Origin: Acidobacteriaceae bacterium | GTDB taxonomy: Bacteria > Acidobacteriota > Terriglobia > Terriglobales > Acidobacteriaceae | Assembly (NCBI GenBank): GCA_003156805.1 | Contig: PMHV01000069.1 | Span: 28,301-73,796, forward strand | Direction: 5' to 3' | DNA length: 45,496 nt | Part shown: positions 25,870 to 34,783 of the stretch, in pieces | Layout: each line of letters opens with the position of its first letter | How positions within the stretch are numbered: the first letter of the stretch is position 1 | Notes under the pieces: model-generated | The model's database searches: none | What the model saw: only the letters and a program-made list of their open reading frames with translations | What the model was told of the DNA's origin: nothing | Position numbers and translations under genes: made by a program

Positions 25870-27027
25870 CTACGCTGGCTTCCATCCCTTCTCGACCAGA
25901 AGCGAACGGTAGAGATCCTGATAGCGGTCGCGGATTTTCCCCACGCTGTAATTGGCTAATGCCGCCTCTCGGGCCCGATGCCCCATTTCCCTGCGCAGTT
26001 CCACGTCACTCAAAAGCCTTTCGATCGCGTGCCCCAAAGCCTCTTCGTCACCCAAAGGTACTAGCACCCCAGTCTCCCCGTCACGAATCAGTTCGCAGTT
26101 TCCTCCGGCATCTGCAGCAACCACCGGAAGCCCCGCTGCCATGGACTCGATGATTACGTTGGACAGGCTCTCTGATCGCGAGGGCAGCACGCTGACGTCA
26201 AACGATGCCAGCACCGCGGGAATATCCCGGCGATCTCCGAGGAAGAGGATGCTCCGACCCACACCCAAAGAATGGGCGACTTGCTCGAGGTGCTGCCGCT
26301 GGGGGCCGTCGCCCGCCAGAACAAACTGCAGCGAGGGGAAACGAGGTGCGAGTTTCGCGGCTACCCGCAAAAACAATTCATGGTTCTTGCCCGCATCATT
26401 CATGCGCGAAACGAAACCGATTCGCTGGACGCCAGCCTCACGCTCGATGGCAGGCTGGGTGGCGGTAAACGACTCCTCCGGCAAGCCATTCGGAATAATC
26501 TCCAGCTTTCGCTGGTTGAGTCCGGCTCTTCGCAAAGCGCCCGCAGCCGCTTGTGAGTTGCAAACCACCTTATCGCACCAACTCAGCATGGCGTTCTGTG
26601 CCCGGAACTGCAAAGGCGTGAGCAGATCACCCAATTGCCGGTGGCTCCCGATCACCACGGGAATCCCGGCGAGGCGGGCCGCCGGTATCAGCATCAGATT
26701 CGTGTAGAAATCGAAAGAATGAGCGATCGCGATTTGCTTTCTGCGGAGATATCGTGCCAACTTGATCCGTGCTCCCTGCGACTTCAGCCAAAACATACTG
26801 CCACCCGGCGAGAACTCCGCAATCCCGTTGACCTGATCGAGGAAGGCTCCCTTACGTTTCAGACATCCCAGTTCCACGGAAAACTCCGCGGCGTCGATTG
26901 CCCGCGAAATGGTAACGAACTGCTTTTCGGTACCTCCGGTTTCGAGCGAATTGACCATGAGAAAGACCCTTGCCCGCTGCGGTGAAACAGTCGCCGGGCT
27001 CGCTGGCTGCTCCGCCGAGGAAATCAC
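25870..27027 (-). CDS. Glycosyltransferase family 4 (GT-B fold)
   Basis: A 385-residue retaining glycosyltransferase. Motifs in order: VNSLETGGTEKQFVTI (acceptor loop), IVIAHSFDFYTNLMLI-like early strand, CNSQAAAGALRRAGL, EIIPNGLPEESF, RIGFVSRMNDAGKNHELFL, FVLAGDGPQRQHLE, and the donor site PSRSESLSNVIIESMAAGLP with its two glutamates. The GTG at 27027 overlaps the stop of the upstream AsnB gene by three bases (GTGA), so the two are probably translated in a coupled way. Sugar specificity cannot be read from the sequence. Confidence 0.88.
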   Translation of the reverse strand: MISSAEQPASPATVSPQRARVFLMVNSLETGGTEKQFVTISRAIDAAEFSVELGCLKRKGAFLDQVNGIAEFSPGGSMFWLKSQGARIKLARYLRRKQIAIAHSFDFYTNLMLIPAARLAGIPVVIGSHRQLGDLLTPLQFRAQNAMLSWCDKVVCNSQAAAGALRRAGLNQRKLEIIPNGLPEESFTATQPAIEREAGVQRIGFVSRMNDAGKNHELFLRVAAKLAPRFPSLQFVLAGDGPQRQHLEQVAHSLGVGRSILFLGDRRDIPAVLASFDVSVLPSRSESLSNVIIESMAAGLPVVAADAGGNCELIRDGETGVLVPLGDEEALGHAIERLLSDVELRREMGHRAREAALANYSVGKIRDRYQDLYRSLLVEKGWKPA

Positions 27028-28994
27028 GAGGTCCTCTCGCCGGATGCGAACGATTGCGGACTCTGCCCATCGCTCACCACCGATGCGGGTAGCTTAATTT
27101 CCGAGGCGCACCGTCTCGGCTGAGCTTCCAAGAAATTCCGATGCCACAGCTCTAGGACGAGCAGCAGCCACAGCACGCCGGAGTGATCGCGTCTTCCTCG
27201 AAAATGTTCGTCAATCACGGAACTCACGGCTTTCGGACGGAAATAGCCGCGCTCCAGGGTTCTTGGCTCTTCCAGTATCTGCAAAAGTCCATTTCTAAGC
27301 TCGCCCCTCATCCAATGTACAAGCGGCAGCGCAAACCCCTGTTTCGGCCGATGCAGCACGGCGGAAGGGATACTCAGGTGTTCCGCCAGTTTCTTCAGCA
27401 TGAATTTCCGCGTTCCGTCACGAAATTTGTATTTCACAGGAAGGCTGGTCACCCATTCCACGAAGACGTGGTCGAGAAGAGGAGCGCGCATCTCGAGCGA
27501 GGTTGCCATACTCATCCGATCGACCTTGGTCATGATGTCGGCGGGCAGGTAGGTCTTGGTATCGAGGTACAGAAGCCGGCTTAGCTGATCGTGAGCCGGC
27601 GCCTCGTCGTAGTAGCGCTGAAACTGCACAAACGGATCCGCGTAACCGCGCGCACGCTCCACGAATTCATCGCTGAAGAGACTGCGCTCGCGATTCAGGG
27701 CGGGCAGGAACGAGACGCCATCAAGATAGCGGTCGCGCGAGGGAAGGGTGATGTTCCAGGCCAGCTTGCGGCCCTTCACTTCCGAGGGCAGACGCGGATA
27801 TACGTGATTGCGATACAACCGGCCTGCCCAGCTCGGTATAACCTCGAAGCGCCCGCGCTTGAGATTTACCACATAACGGTCATAGCCGGCGAACAACTCA
27901 TCGCCGCCATCTCCGGAGAGAGCGACCGTCACATGTTGCCGCGCCATGCGCGAGACGTGAAAAGTCGGAATCATGGACGAATCGCCGAATGGTTCCTCCA
28001 TCATGTGCGTGAGCCAGTCCAGAGTCCCGGCAATGTCAGGTTCGATGATTAGCTCGTGGTGGTCGGTGTGGAAGCGCTCCGCCACCATGCGCGCGTATTC
28101 AGCCTCGTTGAAGTCCTGCTTGCGGAACCCAACCGAAAATGTTTTGACCGCAGACGAACTGGCGCGCGCCATCAGCGCCACGACAATCGACGAATCCACT
28201 CCGCCGCTTAACAATGCGCCGAGAGGAACATCCGAAATCAGGCGCATGCGTACAGCCTCGGCCAGCTTCTCTTCCATCTCTTGCAGGCAGGCATCGTCCG
28301 ACCCCGGATCGTGCGTCCCGTACTCCGGTAAATCCCAATACTGGCGGAGTTTTATTTCTCCGTCTTTATACTCCGCCAAATGTCCGGGAGGCAGCTTCAA
28401 AACCTGCCGGAAAGCCGAGTAGGGATCGGGAATGTAGCCAAAATAAAAGAACTGCAGGATGCCCTCGGGATTCACGTCGGCGAGGCTTGGAGCCGCCGCC
28501 AAAATCGCTTTGATCTCGGAGCCAAAGTAGAGACGGCCCCCTTGCTGCGCATAGTAAAGTGGTTTCTTTCCCAGGCGGTCTCGCGCCAGCAGAAGAGACT
28601 GGCGGCGCTCGTCGTACAGCGCTATGGCGAACATGCCTCGCAGTTTGGTAACGCAGTCCGCTCCGATCTCCTCGTAGAGATGGACGATCACCTCCGTATC
28701 GGTCAGGGTGTAGAACTGGTGGCCGCGTGCTTCGAGCTCGCGACGCAACTCGGGAAAGTTATAAATCTCCCCGTTAAACACTACCCAAACACTCTTATCC
28801 TCATTGTGAATTGGCTGTCTTCCGCCGGAAACGTCGATAATGCTCAGCCGCCGCATGCCCAGGCCGACATGACCATTGGCATAAATACCCTGATCATCGG
28901 GGCCGCGGTGCACAATGGTCTGGCACATATCCTGGATCAAGGAAGCCTCGACGCGCTCACCCTCCTTGCCGAGCATTCCGGCTATTCCGCACAC
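27024..28994 (-). CDS. asnB: AsnB-type glutamine-dependent amidotransferase, copy 2
   Basis: A 656-residue member of the asparagine synthase family: N-terminal amidotransferase with catalytic Cys2 (start VCGIAGM, RRLSIIDVSGGRQPIHN, FNGEIYNF) and C-terminal synthetase with PP-loop SGGVDSSIV and SGDGGDELFAGYDRY. The open frame extends to 29105, but class II amidotransferases need Cys at position 2 after Met removal. GTG 28994 gives exactly that and has GAGGTG (29000-29005) 5 nt upstream, so the longer start is wrong. The gene overlaps the preceding methyltransferase by 13 nt. Similar enzymes in exosortase EPS loci are thought to amidate sugars rather than make asparagine. Confidence 0.92.
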   Translation of the reverse strand: MCGIAGMLGKEGERVEASLIQDMCQTIVHRGPDDQGIYANGHVGLGMRRLSIIDVSGGRQPIHNEDKSVWVVFNGEIYNFPELRRELEARGHQFYTLTDTEVIVHLYEEIGADCVTKLRGMFAIALYDERRQSLLLARDRLGKKPLYYAQQGGRLYFGSEIKAILAAAPSLADVNPEGILQFFYFGYIPDPYSAFRQVLKLPPGHLAEYKDGEIKLRQYWDLPEYGTHDPGSDDACLQEMEEKLAEAVRMRLISDVPLGALLSGGVDSSIVVALMARASSSAVKTFSVGFRKQDFNEAEYARMVAERFHTDHHELIIEPDIAGTLDWLTHMMEEPFGDSSMIPTFHVSRMARQHVTVALSGDGGDELFAGYDRYVVNLKRGRFEVIPSWAGRLYRNHVYPRLPSEVKGRKLAWNITLPSRDRYLDGVSFLPALNRERSLFSDEFVERARGYADPFVQFQRYYDEAPAHDQLSRLLYLDTKTYLPADIMTKVDRMSMATSLEMRAPLLDHVFVEWVTSLPVKYKFRDGTRKFMLKKLAEHLSIPSAVLHRPKQGFALPLVHWMRGELRNGLLQILEEPRTLERGYFRPKAVSSVIDEHFRGRRDHSGVLWLLLVLELWHRNFLEAQPRRCASEIKLPASVVSDGQSPQSFASGERTS

Positions 28995-30013
28995 GAGGGC
29001 ACCTCGATGGAATCTGTCTCCGCCGCACCACTGGTGCCCACCGACGGTCTTCGTCCTCGAACCGAGACTGGAACGCCGGCCACGTGCAGGTCCTCCAGTC
29101 CGCAATCTTCAAACCAGCGGAAGACCTCCTCATAGGTATGCTTCGATTGGTACCACGGCGAGTACCAGTCGAAGGTATCCAGCACGCGCCAGCGCGGATC
29201 CTGATCGAAGGACATAGGAATCAGATGTCGTAGAACCCCACTGATGGGCTTGCCCATGAGCGGGATCGTTCGCAGGACTTTGTGTATCCCGTAGAGCGGA
29301 ATCGTGCCATAACAAAGCGAATGCAAAAGCTTGGGGGGCATACGCCGCGTCACGGCGCGATAAATGTCACTCAAGCGATACCACTTGTTGTAGCCGCTGT
29401 ACAGCCAGATCGCAATTCTTCCTCCGGGTTTCGCCAGGCGCGGCAGCCTCTTAAACGCACTCTCGCAGTCAGGAGTGTGGTGCAATACGCCCAGGCTGTA
29501 GATGTAATCGAAGCTCTCTTCCGCAAAGGGCAGCGAGAAAACATCTGCCTGCAAGATGGTTGCGGGATATCCCGCAAGATTCCGCGCTGCTGCTTCCACG
29601 GCGGCACTCAGATCGATGCCGACCACACGAGCTCCCCAGCGGCTGACAACTTCGGCATAACGGCCCATGCCGCATCCCACATCCAGGACCAACTTTCCTT
29701 GCAGGTCCTCGCGTGTCAGACCTGTTTTACAGGTAAAGTCAATTTCCGAGCGATTGGCGGCGCCAGTATCGAGCTGGGTCTTATCGTGCTTGAGCCACTG
29801 GAAACCGAAGCTGCCGGTATAGTGCTGCTGGTCCACGAAGCGGATGACCCCACGAATCTTTGCGGCAAACTTGCGGCAGCCCAAACAGACTAACCCCGCC
29901 GACGCGCCTTCGACTCGACTCCCACACGCCGGGCATCGGAGAAGCCTGAGTACTTCCTCAGTAACTTCTGACTGGTTCACGTTTTCGACTGGACCCATAT
30001 CTGCGACTTTCAT
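28982..30013 (-). CDS. SAM-dependent methyltransferase with N-terminal zinc-ribbon (Trm112-like) segment
   Basis: A protein of about 343 residues. Near the N-terminus two cysteine pairs (CPACG and CLGC) form a Trm112-like zinc ribbon, followed by GVIRFVDQQHYTGSFGFQWL, typical of methyltransferases in cell-surface glycan loci. The SAM-binding domain has motif I LVLDVGCGMGRYAEV, the acidic VVGIDLS, and YIYSLGVLHHTPD. The start is uncertain: GTG 30022, ATG 30013 and ATG 29998 are all in frame, and all overlap the end of the upstream ligase gene by 41-65 nt. The acceptor is unknown; O-methylation of a sugar in the repeat unit is plausible. Confidence 0.85.
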   Translation of the reverse strand: MKVADMGPVENVNQSEVTEEVLRLLRCPACGSRVEGASAGLVCLGCRKFAAKIRGVIRFVDQQHYTGSFGFQWLKHDKTQLDTGAANRSEIDFTCKTGLTREDLQGKLVLDVGCGMGRYAEVVSRWGARVVGIDLSAAVEAAARNLAGYPATILQADVFSLPFAEESFDYIYSLGVLHHTPDCESAFKRLPRLAKPGGRIAIWLYSGYNKWYRLSDIYRAVTRRMPPKLLHSLCYGTIPLYGIHKVLRTIPLMGKPISGVLRHLIPMSFDQDPRWRVLDTFDWYSPWYQSKHTYEEVFRWFEDCGLEDLHVAGVPVSVRGRRPSVGTSGAAETDSIEVPSCAE

Positions 30014-31349
30014 TGCTGCCACTTGGTTTCAGGGTCGCCGGACCCGCGTTCGAACCCACGACCACGGCAATCTGGTACAAGGCAGATACATAGCCGACCA
30101 TGAAATAGGGAAAAAGGTTGTATTCCGTTGAGGCAAACATTGCGCCAAAGACGTATGCAGCCAATCCCGCCCACAGCGCGCTCGTCCACAACCGAATGCT
30201 TTCATCGGCCTCATAGCCAGGCAGTTTGCGCACGCTGTTGATCTTGCGGAAGCTCAAGAACAGCATGGCCAGGAAAAGCGCCAGAGCGGGCAGCCCCGCT
30301 TCAGCCGCCAGTTCTGTGTAGCTGTTATGCGCCACGCGCCACTCCCCGTTCGTCACCTCGAAATTACCCGGACCCACTCCAAAAATAGGATGATGCAGCG
30401 CAGTCGAAATGCTTGCCATGAGCAAGCGCTTGCGCGCTTGCAGCGATCCCTCATCGCCTGACCCTTCTACATTGCCGCGGACAATACTCCCTAGTCGCGT
30501 CAGGTACCGGGGCGTAGCGGCGATGACTCCGGCTCCGACAATGCCTATGGCCACGGCGCCGACAAGCACCGAACGCCGCTTTCCCTTGATCCCATACTCC
30601 CAGATACAAGCTAGCACCGTAATGACAGTCGCGATCATTCCGCTGCGCGAGTAGGTTAGAACTACAGCCATCAACAACACCGCCAGACCTCCACCCCAAA
30701 GAAGTTTTCGGAGCCCCCCCTTGGCCGCGAGTAGAAACGCCAGGCACAAAGGGAAATTCATGGCAATGTTGATGGAAAGATCATTTGGGTTTTCCAGTAC
30801 CGCTTTCTGAATGCCGTACAAGCGCCCGTCCCGGGTGTGATGGACCACTATCGAGGCCAGCGTAATGAAAGCAACCGCCGAAACCTGGATGAACAGGAGT
30901 TTCCGCATCTGGCGGACCTGCGTGACGATCAGGGAGATCAGCACTGCCACAATCACGCCTTTCGAGAACTTGTTCACTACCGTGTCCAACGCCCCAGCTC
31001 GCCAGTACGCAAACGGAATCGTGAGAATCATGTACCCCAACAGCGCCAATAGAAGCTTGATCTCCAACGGCAACCTCTGACGATCTTTCGGGCGCGATCC
31101 GAAAATCAGCGCGAAGAGCGCGATCCCTCCGCTGATCTTGGCCATTGGCAGCCAGGCTAGGCCGGGGATTATGTCCTCCGGACGCCAGTAGTAAAGGAAC
31201 GTGAACAACACTAGAGTCGAGTAACTCAGGCTCTTGCGTTCGCCCAGCTTGAGTCCCGGTTTCGTCCATGCCGGTCTTGTCGCTGCAGTCACCACCGGTT
31301 TCTCTCCAGGGTGGAAGCTTCCGCTGGGTCGCAGGATCACCGGCCCCAC
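29958..31349 (-). CDS. O-antigen ligase/polymerase family membrane protein (Wzy_C)
   Basis: A 463-residue integral membrane protein with about ten hydrophobic segments. The Wzy_C-type region is recognisable: AVVLTYSRSGMIATVITVLA, the periplasmic stretch with LTRLGSI...SLQARKRLLMASISTALHHP, and IFGVGPGNFEV...AHNSYTELAAEAGLPAL. The conserved Arg in the SRSG motif and the HNxY/E element match O-antigen ligases and Wzy polymerases. Since this is the only such protein in the window, polymerase of the EPS repeat is its likeliest role. GTG 31349 overlaps the upstream GT2 by 13 nt; another GTG at 31340 is possible. Confidence 0.87.
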   Translation of the reverse strand: MGPVILRPSGSFHPGEKPVVTAATRPAWTKPGLKLGERKSLSYSTLVLFTFLYYWRPEDIIPGLAWLPMAKISGGIALFALIFGSRPKDRQRLPLEIKLLLALLGYMILTIPFAYWRAGALDTVVNKFSKGVIVAVLISLIVTQVRQMRKLLFIQVSAVAFITLASIVVHHTRDGRLYGIQKAVLENPNDLSINIAMNFPLCLAFLLAAKGGLRKLLWGGGLAVLLMAVVLTYSRSGMIATVITVLACIWEYGIKGKRRSVLVGAVAIGIVGAGVIAATPRYLTRLGSIVRGNVEGSGDEGSLQARKRLLMASISTALHHPIFGVGPGNFEVTNGEWRVAHNSYTELAAEAGLPALALFLAMLFLSFRKINSVRKLPGYEADESIRLWTSALWAGLAAYVFGAMFASTEYNLFPYFMVGYVSALYQIAVVVGSNAGPATLKPSGSNESRRYGSSRKREPVRSY

Positions 31350-32464
31350 GCAATCTGCCGACCTCTCACAAAGTTGCCGAACGCCACAGCGGCAGCTAGA
31401 TTGAGAACCACGAACGTGAACGCCGCGTCTGCCATCCGTGCCAAAATCCCACGCTTCAGCCCGGCCATTCCCAGCAAACTCAGTGCATAGAAGGCCAGTT
31501 GCAGAAAGAACGCGGCCCGATAGATTGAGGCGTGCGGAAAGAAGGAAGACACGAAAGCGGTCACCAGAGCGAAAGGAGCCATCAGGCGCAGCAATTTGTG
31601 GCTAATGAACTCGAAGCGCAGCGGGTTCTGCCTCGTAAGCAGCCACGGAGCTATCTGTAGCAGCTGATAGTTACCGCTCAACGTTCGCACTTTCCGGGCA
31701 AACTCGCGCGTTCCTCCCAGGTCGGGGCAATCCCACGCGCGCGCGCGAGGAATGAAAATCACACGGCTCCCCTGTCGTACCACATGCATCGGAATGTAGA
31801 GGTCATCCAGAATGGTCCCGGCCGGCACAGTTGGAACAAGCTGCCGGCGAACCGCATACAGTGCGCCGGTTGCTCCTACCACCGAGCCCGAACCCGAACC
31901 GGACTCCCATTCGCGAATTTTCTTTTCGATACGCCAGTACAATCCCATACCCTTGGCAGCTTCTCCTGCTTCTAGGCTGCCCAGCATCAGCTCGCCACTC
32001 GCGCATCCGACCTCTGGATCCGCAAAATTCTCCAGCAGCAAACGTACGGCGTCAGGCTCAATCTTCTGGCGCGCATCGGTGAATACGATGACTTCGCCTT
32101 CAGCCGCTCCGACTCCGTCGTTCAGACCGCAGGCCTTTCCACTGGACAGCTGATTCAACAAAACGCAGATGCGCGAATCACGAGCATGTTCACGCAGAAT
32201 CGATTCGGTCCCATCTGTGGAACCATCAGAAACCACCACCACCTGCAAGCGATCGGCTGGGTAGTCGAGCGTTAGCAGATTCTGGAGTTTTTCCCTGAGG
32301 ACCGACTCTTCGTCGCGAGCCACAAGCACAATGGAGACTGAGGGTAGTGGACAACCATGCCGAACCGGTCTGGGACGCCAGCGAAGCCGCAGCCACAACC
32401 AGCCAGCATATCCCGCATAGGTGTATGCGAGAAGCGCGACGGAAACCCAGAATATCCACTTCAT
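31337..32464 (-). CDS. Membrane-bound processive-type glycosyltransferase family 2
   Basis: A 375-residue protein with one N-terminal membrane segment (residues about 4-25), a cytoplasmic GT-A domain and three or four C-terminal membrane segments, as in cellulose/hyaluronan synthase-like enzymes. Motifs: PSVSIVLVARDEE, VVVVSDGSTDGTESI, VIVFTDARQKIEPDAV (DXD position), TILDDLYIPMHVV (catalytic acid), and RKVRTLSGNYQLL in place of the Q/RxxRW motif. It shares a four-base overlap with the upstream sugar transferase gene. It probably adds one sugar to the lipid-linked unit; true processivity is not shown. Confidence 0.88.
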   Translation of the reverse strand: MKWIFWVSVALLAYTYAGYAGWLWLRLRWRPRPVRHGCPLPSVSIVLVARDEESVLREKLQNLLTLDYPADRLQVVVVSDGSTDGTESILREHARDSRICVLLNQLSSGKACGLNDGVGAAEGEVIVFTDARQKIEPDAVRLLLENFADPEVGCASGELMLGSLEAGEAAKGMGLYWRIEKKIREWESGSGSGSVVGATGALYAVRRQLVPTVPAGTILDDLYIPMHVVRQGSRVIFIPRARAWDCPDLGGTREFARKVRTLSGNYQLLQIAPWLLTRQNPLRFEFISHKLLRLMAPFALVTAFVSSFFPHASIYRAAFFLQLAFYALSLLGMAGLKRGILARMADAAFTFVVLNLAAAVAFGNFVRGRQIAWGR

Positions 32465-33834
32465 TGTGCGCCCCGGCCCAGCAGGACGATCTTGATCGTC
32501 TGGAACATGATTAAAATGTCGAGCCCGAAGGACGCATTCTTGATGTAGAACAGGTCGTATTGGAGCTTTTCGCGCGCGTCTCCAAGTGTATTCCCATATT
32601 TGTAGCGCACTTGCGCCCAGCCCGTAATGCCGGGACGCACCACGTGCCGCACACCGTAGTAGGGGATCTCCCGGCTAAGCCACTCGACAAACTCTGGCCG
32701 CTCCGGGCGCGGACCCACAAAAGCCATGTCTCCTTTGAGCACGCACCACAGTTGAGGAATCTCGTCGAGCCGCGAGGCGCGCAGCAGTTTTCCCACGCGC
32801 GTGACGCGTGGGTCGTCGTCGGTCGCCCAGGTGGCGCCGGTGTCGGCTTCGGCGTCCTCGCGCATGGTGCGGAACTTGTAACAGGAGAAACGATGCCCCC
32901 CCAGCCCCACGCGCTTCTGGCGGTACAAAATAGGACCGGGAGAACCCAGCTTGATCGCCAGCATGATGAAGGGCAGCAGTGGCAACACCAGCAACAATCC
33001 AATCCCGGCAACCATGGTCGAAACCGACCGGCGAAAGAAGTGGAAGCCGCCGCTGAAGCGGAAGCCCTCCGCGAAGATGAGCCAGCTCGGATTGAGCTGC
33101 TCGACTTCGATTCTGCCGGAGATTCTCTCCAGCCAGGAAGTGGCTTCCTCTACTTTGACGCCGCCCAGGCGAATCGCCAGCAACTCTTCCACTGGCAGGG
33201 TTCCGCGGCGGTCGTGCATGGCCACAATCACGCGATGCACGCCCTTTTCTTGCGCCAGCCCCAGCAGATGTGAGGCCACGCTCTCGCGCGTCAACTCGCC
33301 CTCGAGGTTGCCCGTCCATCCCACCACTTCAATGCCCAGATCCGAGAGCCCCCGCAACCCATTGACCAGCCGCTCAGCCCGCTCGCCCGTGCCCAGCACG
33401 TAAACCCGTTCCCGCAAATAGGGCTGCCGGAGCAGCCAGGAATATGCGGCGCGCCAGGTAAACAGCATGAAGGTCAGGATGATGATTCCGGCCAGTGCGG
33501 AGCCGTTTCCGGGTAGAAAACTGGGGAAGACAAAACCTACAAACGACAATGCCAGGGCTACAAAACCCAGCACCAGCAGCATACGGAAAACCCGTTCCCA
33601 CTTGGCGCCGAGGCTGGACGCATCGTACAGGTCAAACCAGTGGGAAAACAACAGCACGACTCCGGTCACTGCGAGAATCTTTAAATAACCGCCTTCCACG
33701 TTGAGCAGCAGCCAACTGTCATCCCGATTCTGCAGCATGGTCCCCAGCACAAACGAAAACCATACGATCAGAGCCTCGCCCGCCAGCAGAACCAGCGTGC
33801 GCAGCGGGTAATACACTTTGAAGAGCCGGATCAC
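32461..33834 (-). CDS. Polyprenyl-phosphate sugar phosphotransferase initiating EPS synthesis (EpsB_2/WcaJ type)
   Basis: A 457-residue initiating transferase that moves a sugar-1-phosphate from a nucleotide sugar to undecaprenyl phosphate at the inner membrane. The N-terminal part has four hydrophobic segments, the middle a Rossmann-like CoA-binding-type domain (VYVLGTGERAERLVNGL), and the C-terminal part the conserved bacterial sugar transferase domain: SPGPILYRQKRVGLGG, CYKFRTM, RVGKLLRASRLDEIPQL, MAFVGPRPERPEF and RPGITGWAQVRY. The long N-terminus matches the exosortase-associated subgroup (TIGR03013, recalled). It lies 7 nt after the autokinase gene. The sugar is probably a hexose-1-phosphate; which one is not evident. 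Confidence 0.93.
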   Translation of the reverse strand: MIRLFKVYYPLRTLVLLAGEALIVWFSFVLGTMLQNRDDSWLLLNVEGGYLKILAVTGVVLLFSHWFDLYDASSLGAKWERVFRMLLVLGFVALALSFVGFVFPSFLPGNGSALAGIIILTFMLFTWRAAYSWLLRQPYLRERVYVLGTGERAERLVNGLRGLSDLGIEVVGWTGNLEGELTRESVASHLLGLAQEKGVHRVIVAMHDRRGTLPVEELLAIRLGGVKVEEATSWLERISGRIEVEQLNPSWLIFAEGFRFSGGFHFFRRSVSTMVAGIGLLLVLPLLPFIMLAIKLGSPGPILYRQKRVGLGGHRFSCYKFRTMREDAEADTGATWATDDDPRVTRVGKLLRASRLDEIPQLWCVLKGDMAFVGPRPERPEFVEWLSREIPYYGVRHVVRPGITGWAQVRYKYGNTLGDAREKLQYDLFYIKNASFGLDILIMFQTIKIVLLGRGAQ

Positions 33835-33841
33835 GTTCCCC

Positions 33842-34783
33842 CTAGGCCTTGGGCTCCTTTTTCAAATACGGGTCGTAGTAGTAGCGAGCATAGGCGGCAA
33901 ATTCCCCATCGGCTCCGTTCAGCACCACACCCACAAGGGCCTGGTCGGGAAACTCTTGCTTTGCCCGGCGCGCCATCTCGAAAGGTGTGGCGTTGGAACG
34001 CACTACTATGAGCACCCCGTCACAAGCCTTCGCCAGCAGGCTGGCATCGGAAACCGGCACAGCCGGCGGCGAATCCAGGATGATCCAGTCGAACACCGGC
34101 TCAATTCGCTGCAGCAGCAGCTTTAGCCTTCCATTGGCAACCAATTCGGCCGAATTTGCAATCTGACGGCCGCTGGGAATGAAAAACAAATTCTCCATTG
34201 GTCCCCGCTGAATGATTGAAAATTCGTCGCTCTCGCCTTGCAAATAGTCGGCCAGACCCGGAGAAAAAGTCGTACCCAGCATCAGGTGCAAGCTGGGAGC
34301 GCGCAGATCGCCATCGATGAGCAGCACCCGTCGACCATGCTGCCGCACCAGCACCTGGGCCAGATTTGCCGCGGTGAAAGATTTACCTTCCTTGGGGAGC
34401 GCACTGGTCACCAGTATTTTTTTCAGGGTCATCTTTTCCCGGAGGTGGTAAAGCCTGGAACGCAGAGTGCGGAATTGCTCGGCGCCGCGTGCGGCTTCGC
34501 CTTTGTCGAAGAACAGCATCGTCTTCGCATCGGGCTCCCACTGCAGTTGGGCCGAGCGCGCCAGCAGTGCGTCAAAATTGAAGGGGCTCGCGAACGGAGG
34601 AACCGCAGAGTTCGATTGCATGCCCACAGGAACAGCCGGAGGGACCGCGCGCGACGACTCGTCGGGCAAAAGTGGTGATTCTGGCGCCGCAGCCGTCGCC
34701 AAATTCGGCTGGGTAGCCGGACCTCCCTGCGACGTGGCGCGCTCTTGCTCCGCTTTTTTCAGCGCTTCGTGAATTCGGCTCAT
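33842..34783 (-). CDS. CpsD/CapB-type tyrosine autokinase (BY-kinase), exosortase-associated
   Basis: A 313-residue cytoplasmic bacterial tyrosine kinase that controls EPS chain length with the Wzz-type protein. It starts MSRIHEALKKAEQ, typical of the exosortase-associated subgroup, then has a disordered Pro/Ala-rich linker to about residue 70. The kinase domain holds Walker A SALPKEGKS (127-135), Walker A' VLLIDGDLRAP and Walker B DWIILDSPPAVP. A Tyr cluster YARYYYDPY (298-306) near the C-terminus is the expected autophosphorylation site. It shares a four-base overlap with the ATPase gene upstream and is encoded apart from its membrane partner, as in Gram-positive systems and exosortase loci. 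Confidence 0.93.
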   Translation of the reverse strand: MSRIHEALKKAEQERATSQGGPATQPNLATAAAPESPLLPDESSRAVPPAVPVGMQSNSAVPPFASPFNFDALLARSAQLQWEPDAKTMLFFDKGEAARGAEQFRTLRSRLYHLREKMTLKKILVTSALPKEGKSFTAANLAQVLVRQHGRRVLLIDGDLRAPSLHLMLGTTFSPGLADYLQGESDEFSIIQRGPMENLFFIPSGRQIANSAELVANGRLKLLLQRIEPVFDWIILDSPPAVPVSDASLLAKACDGVLIVVRSNATPFEMARRAKQEFPDQALVGVVLNGADGEFAAYARYYYDPYLKKEPKA

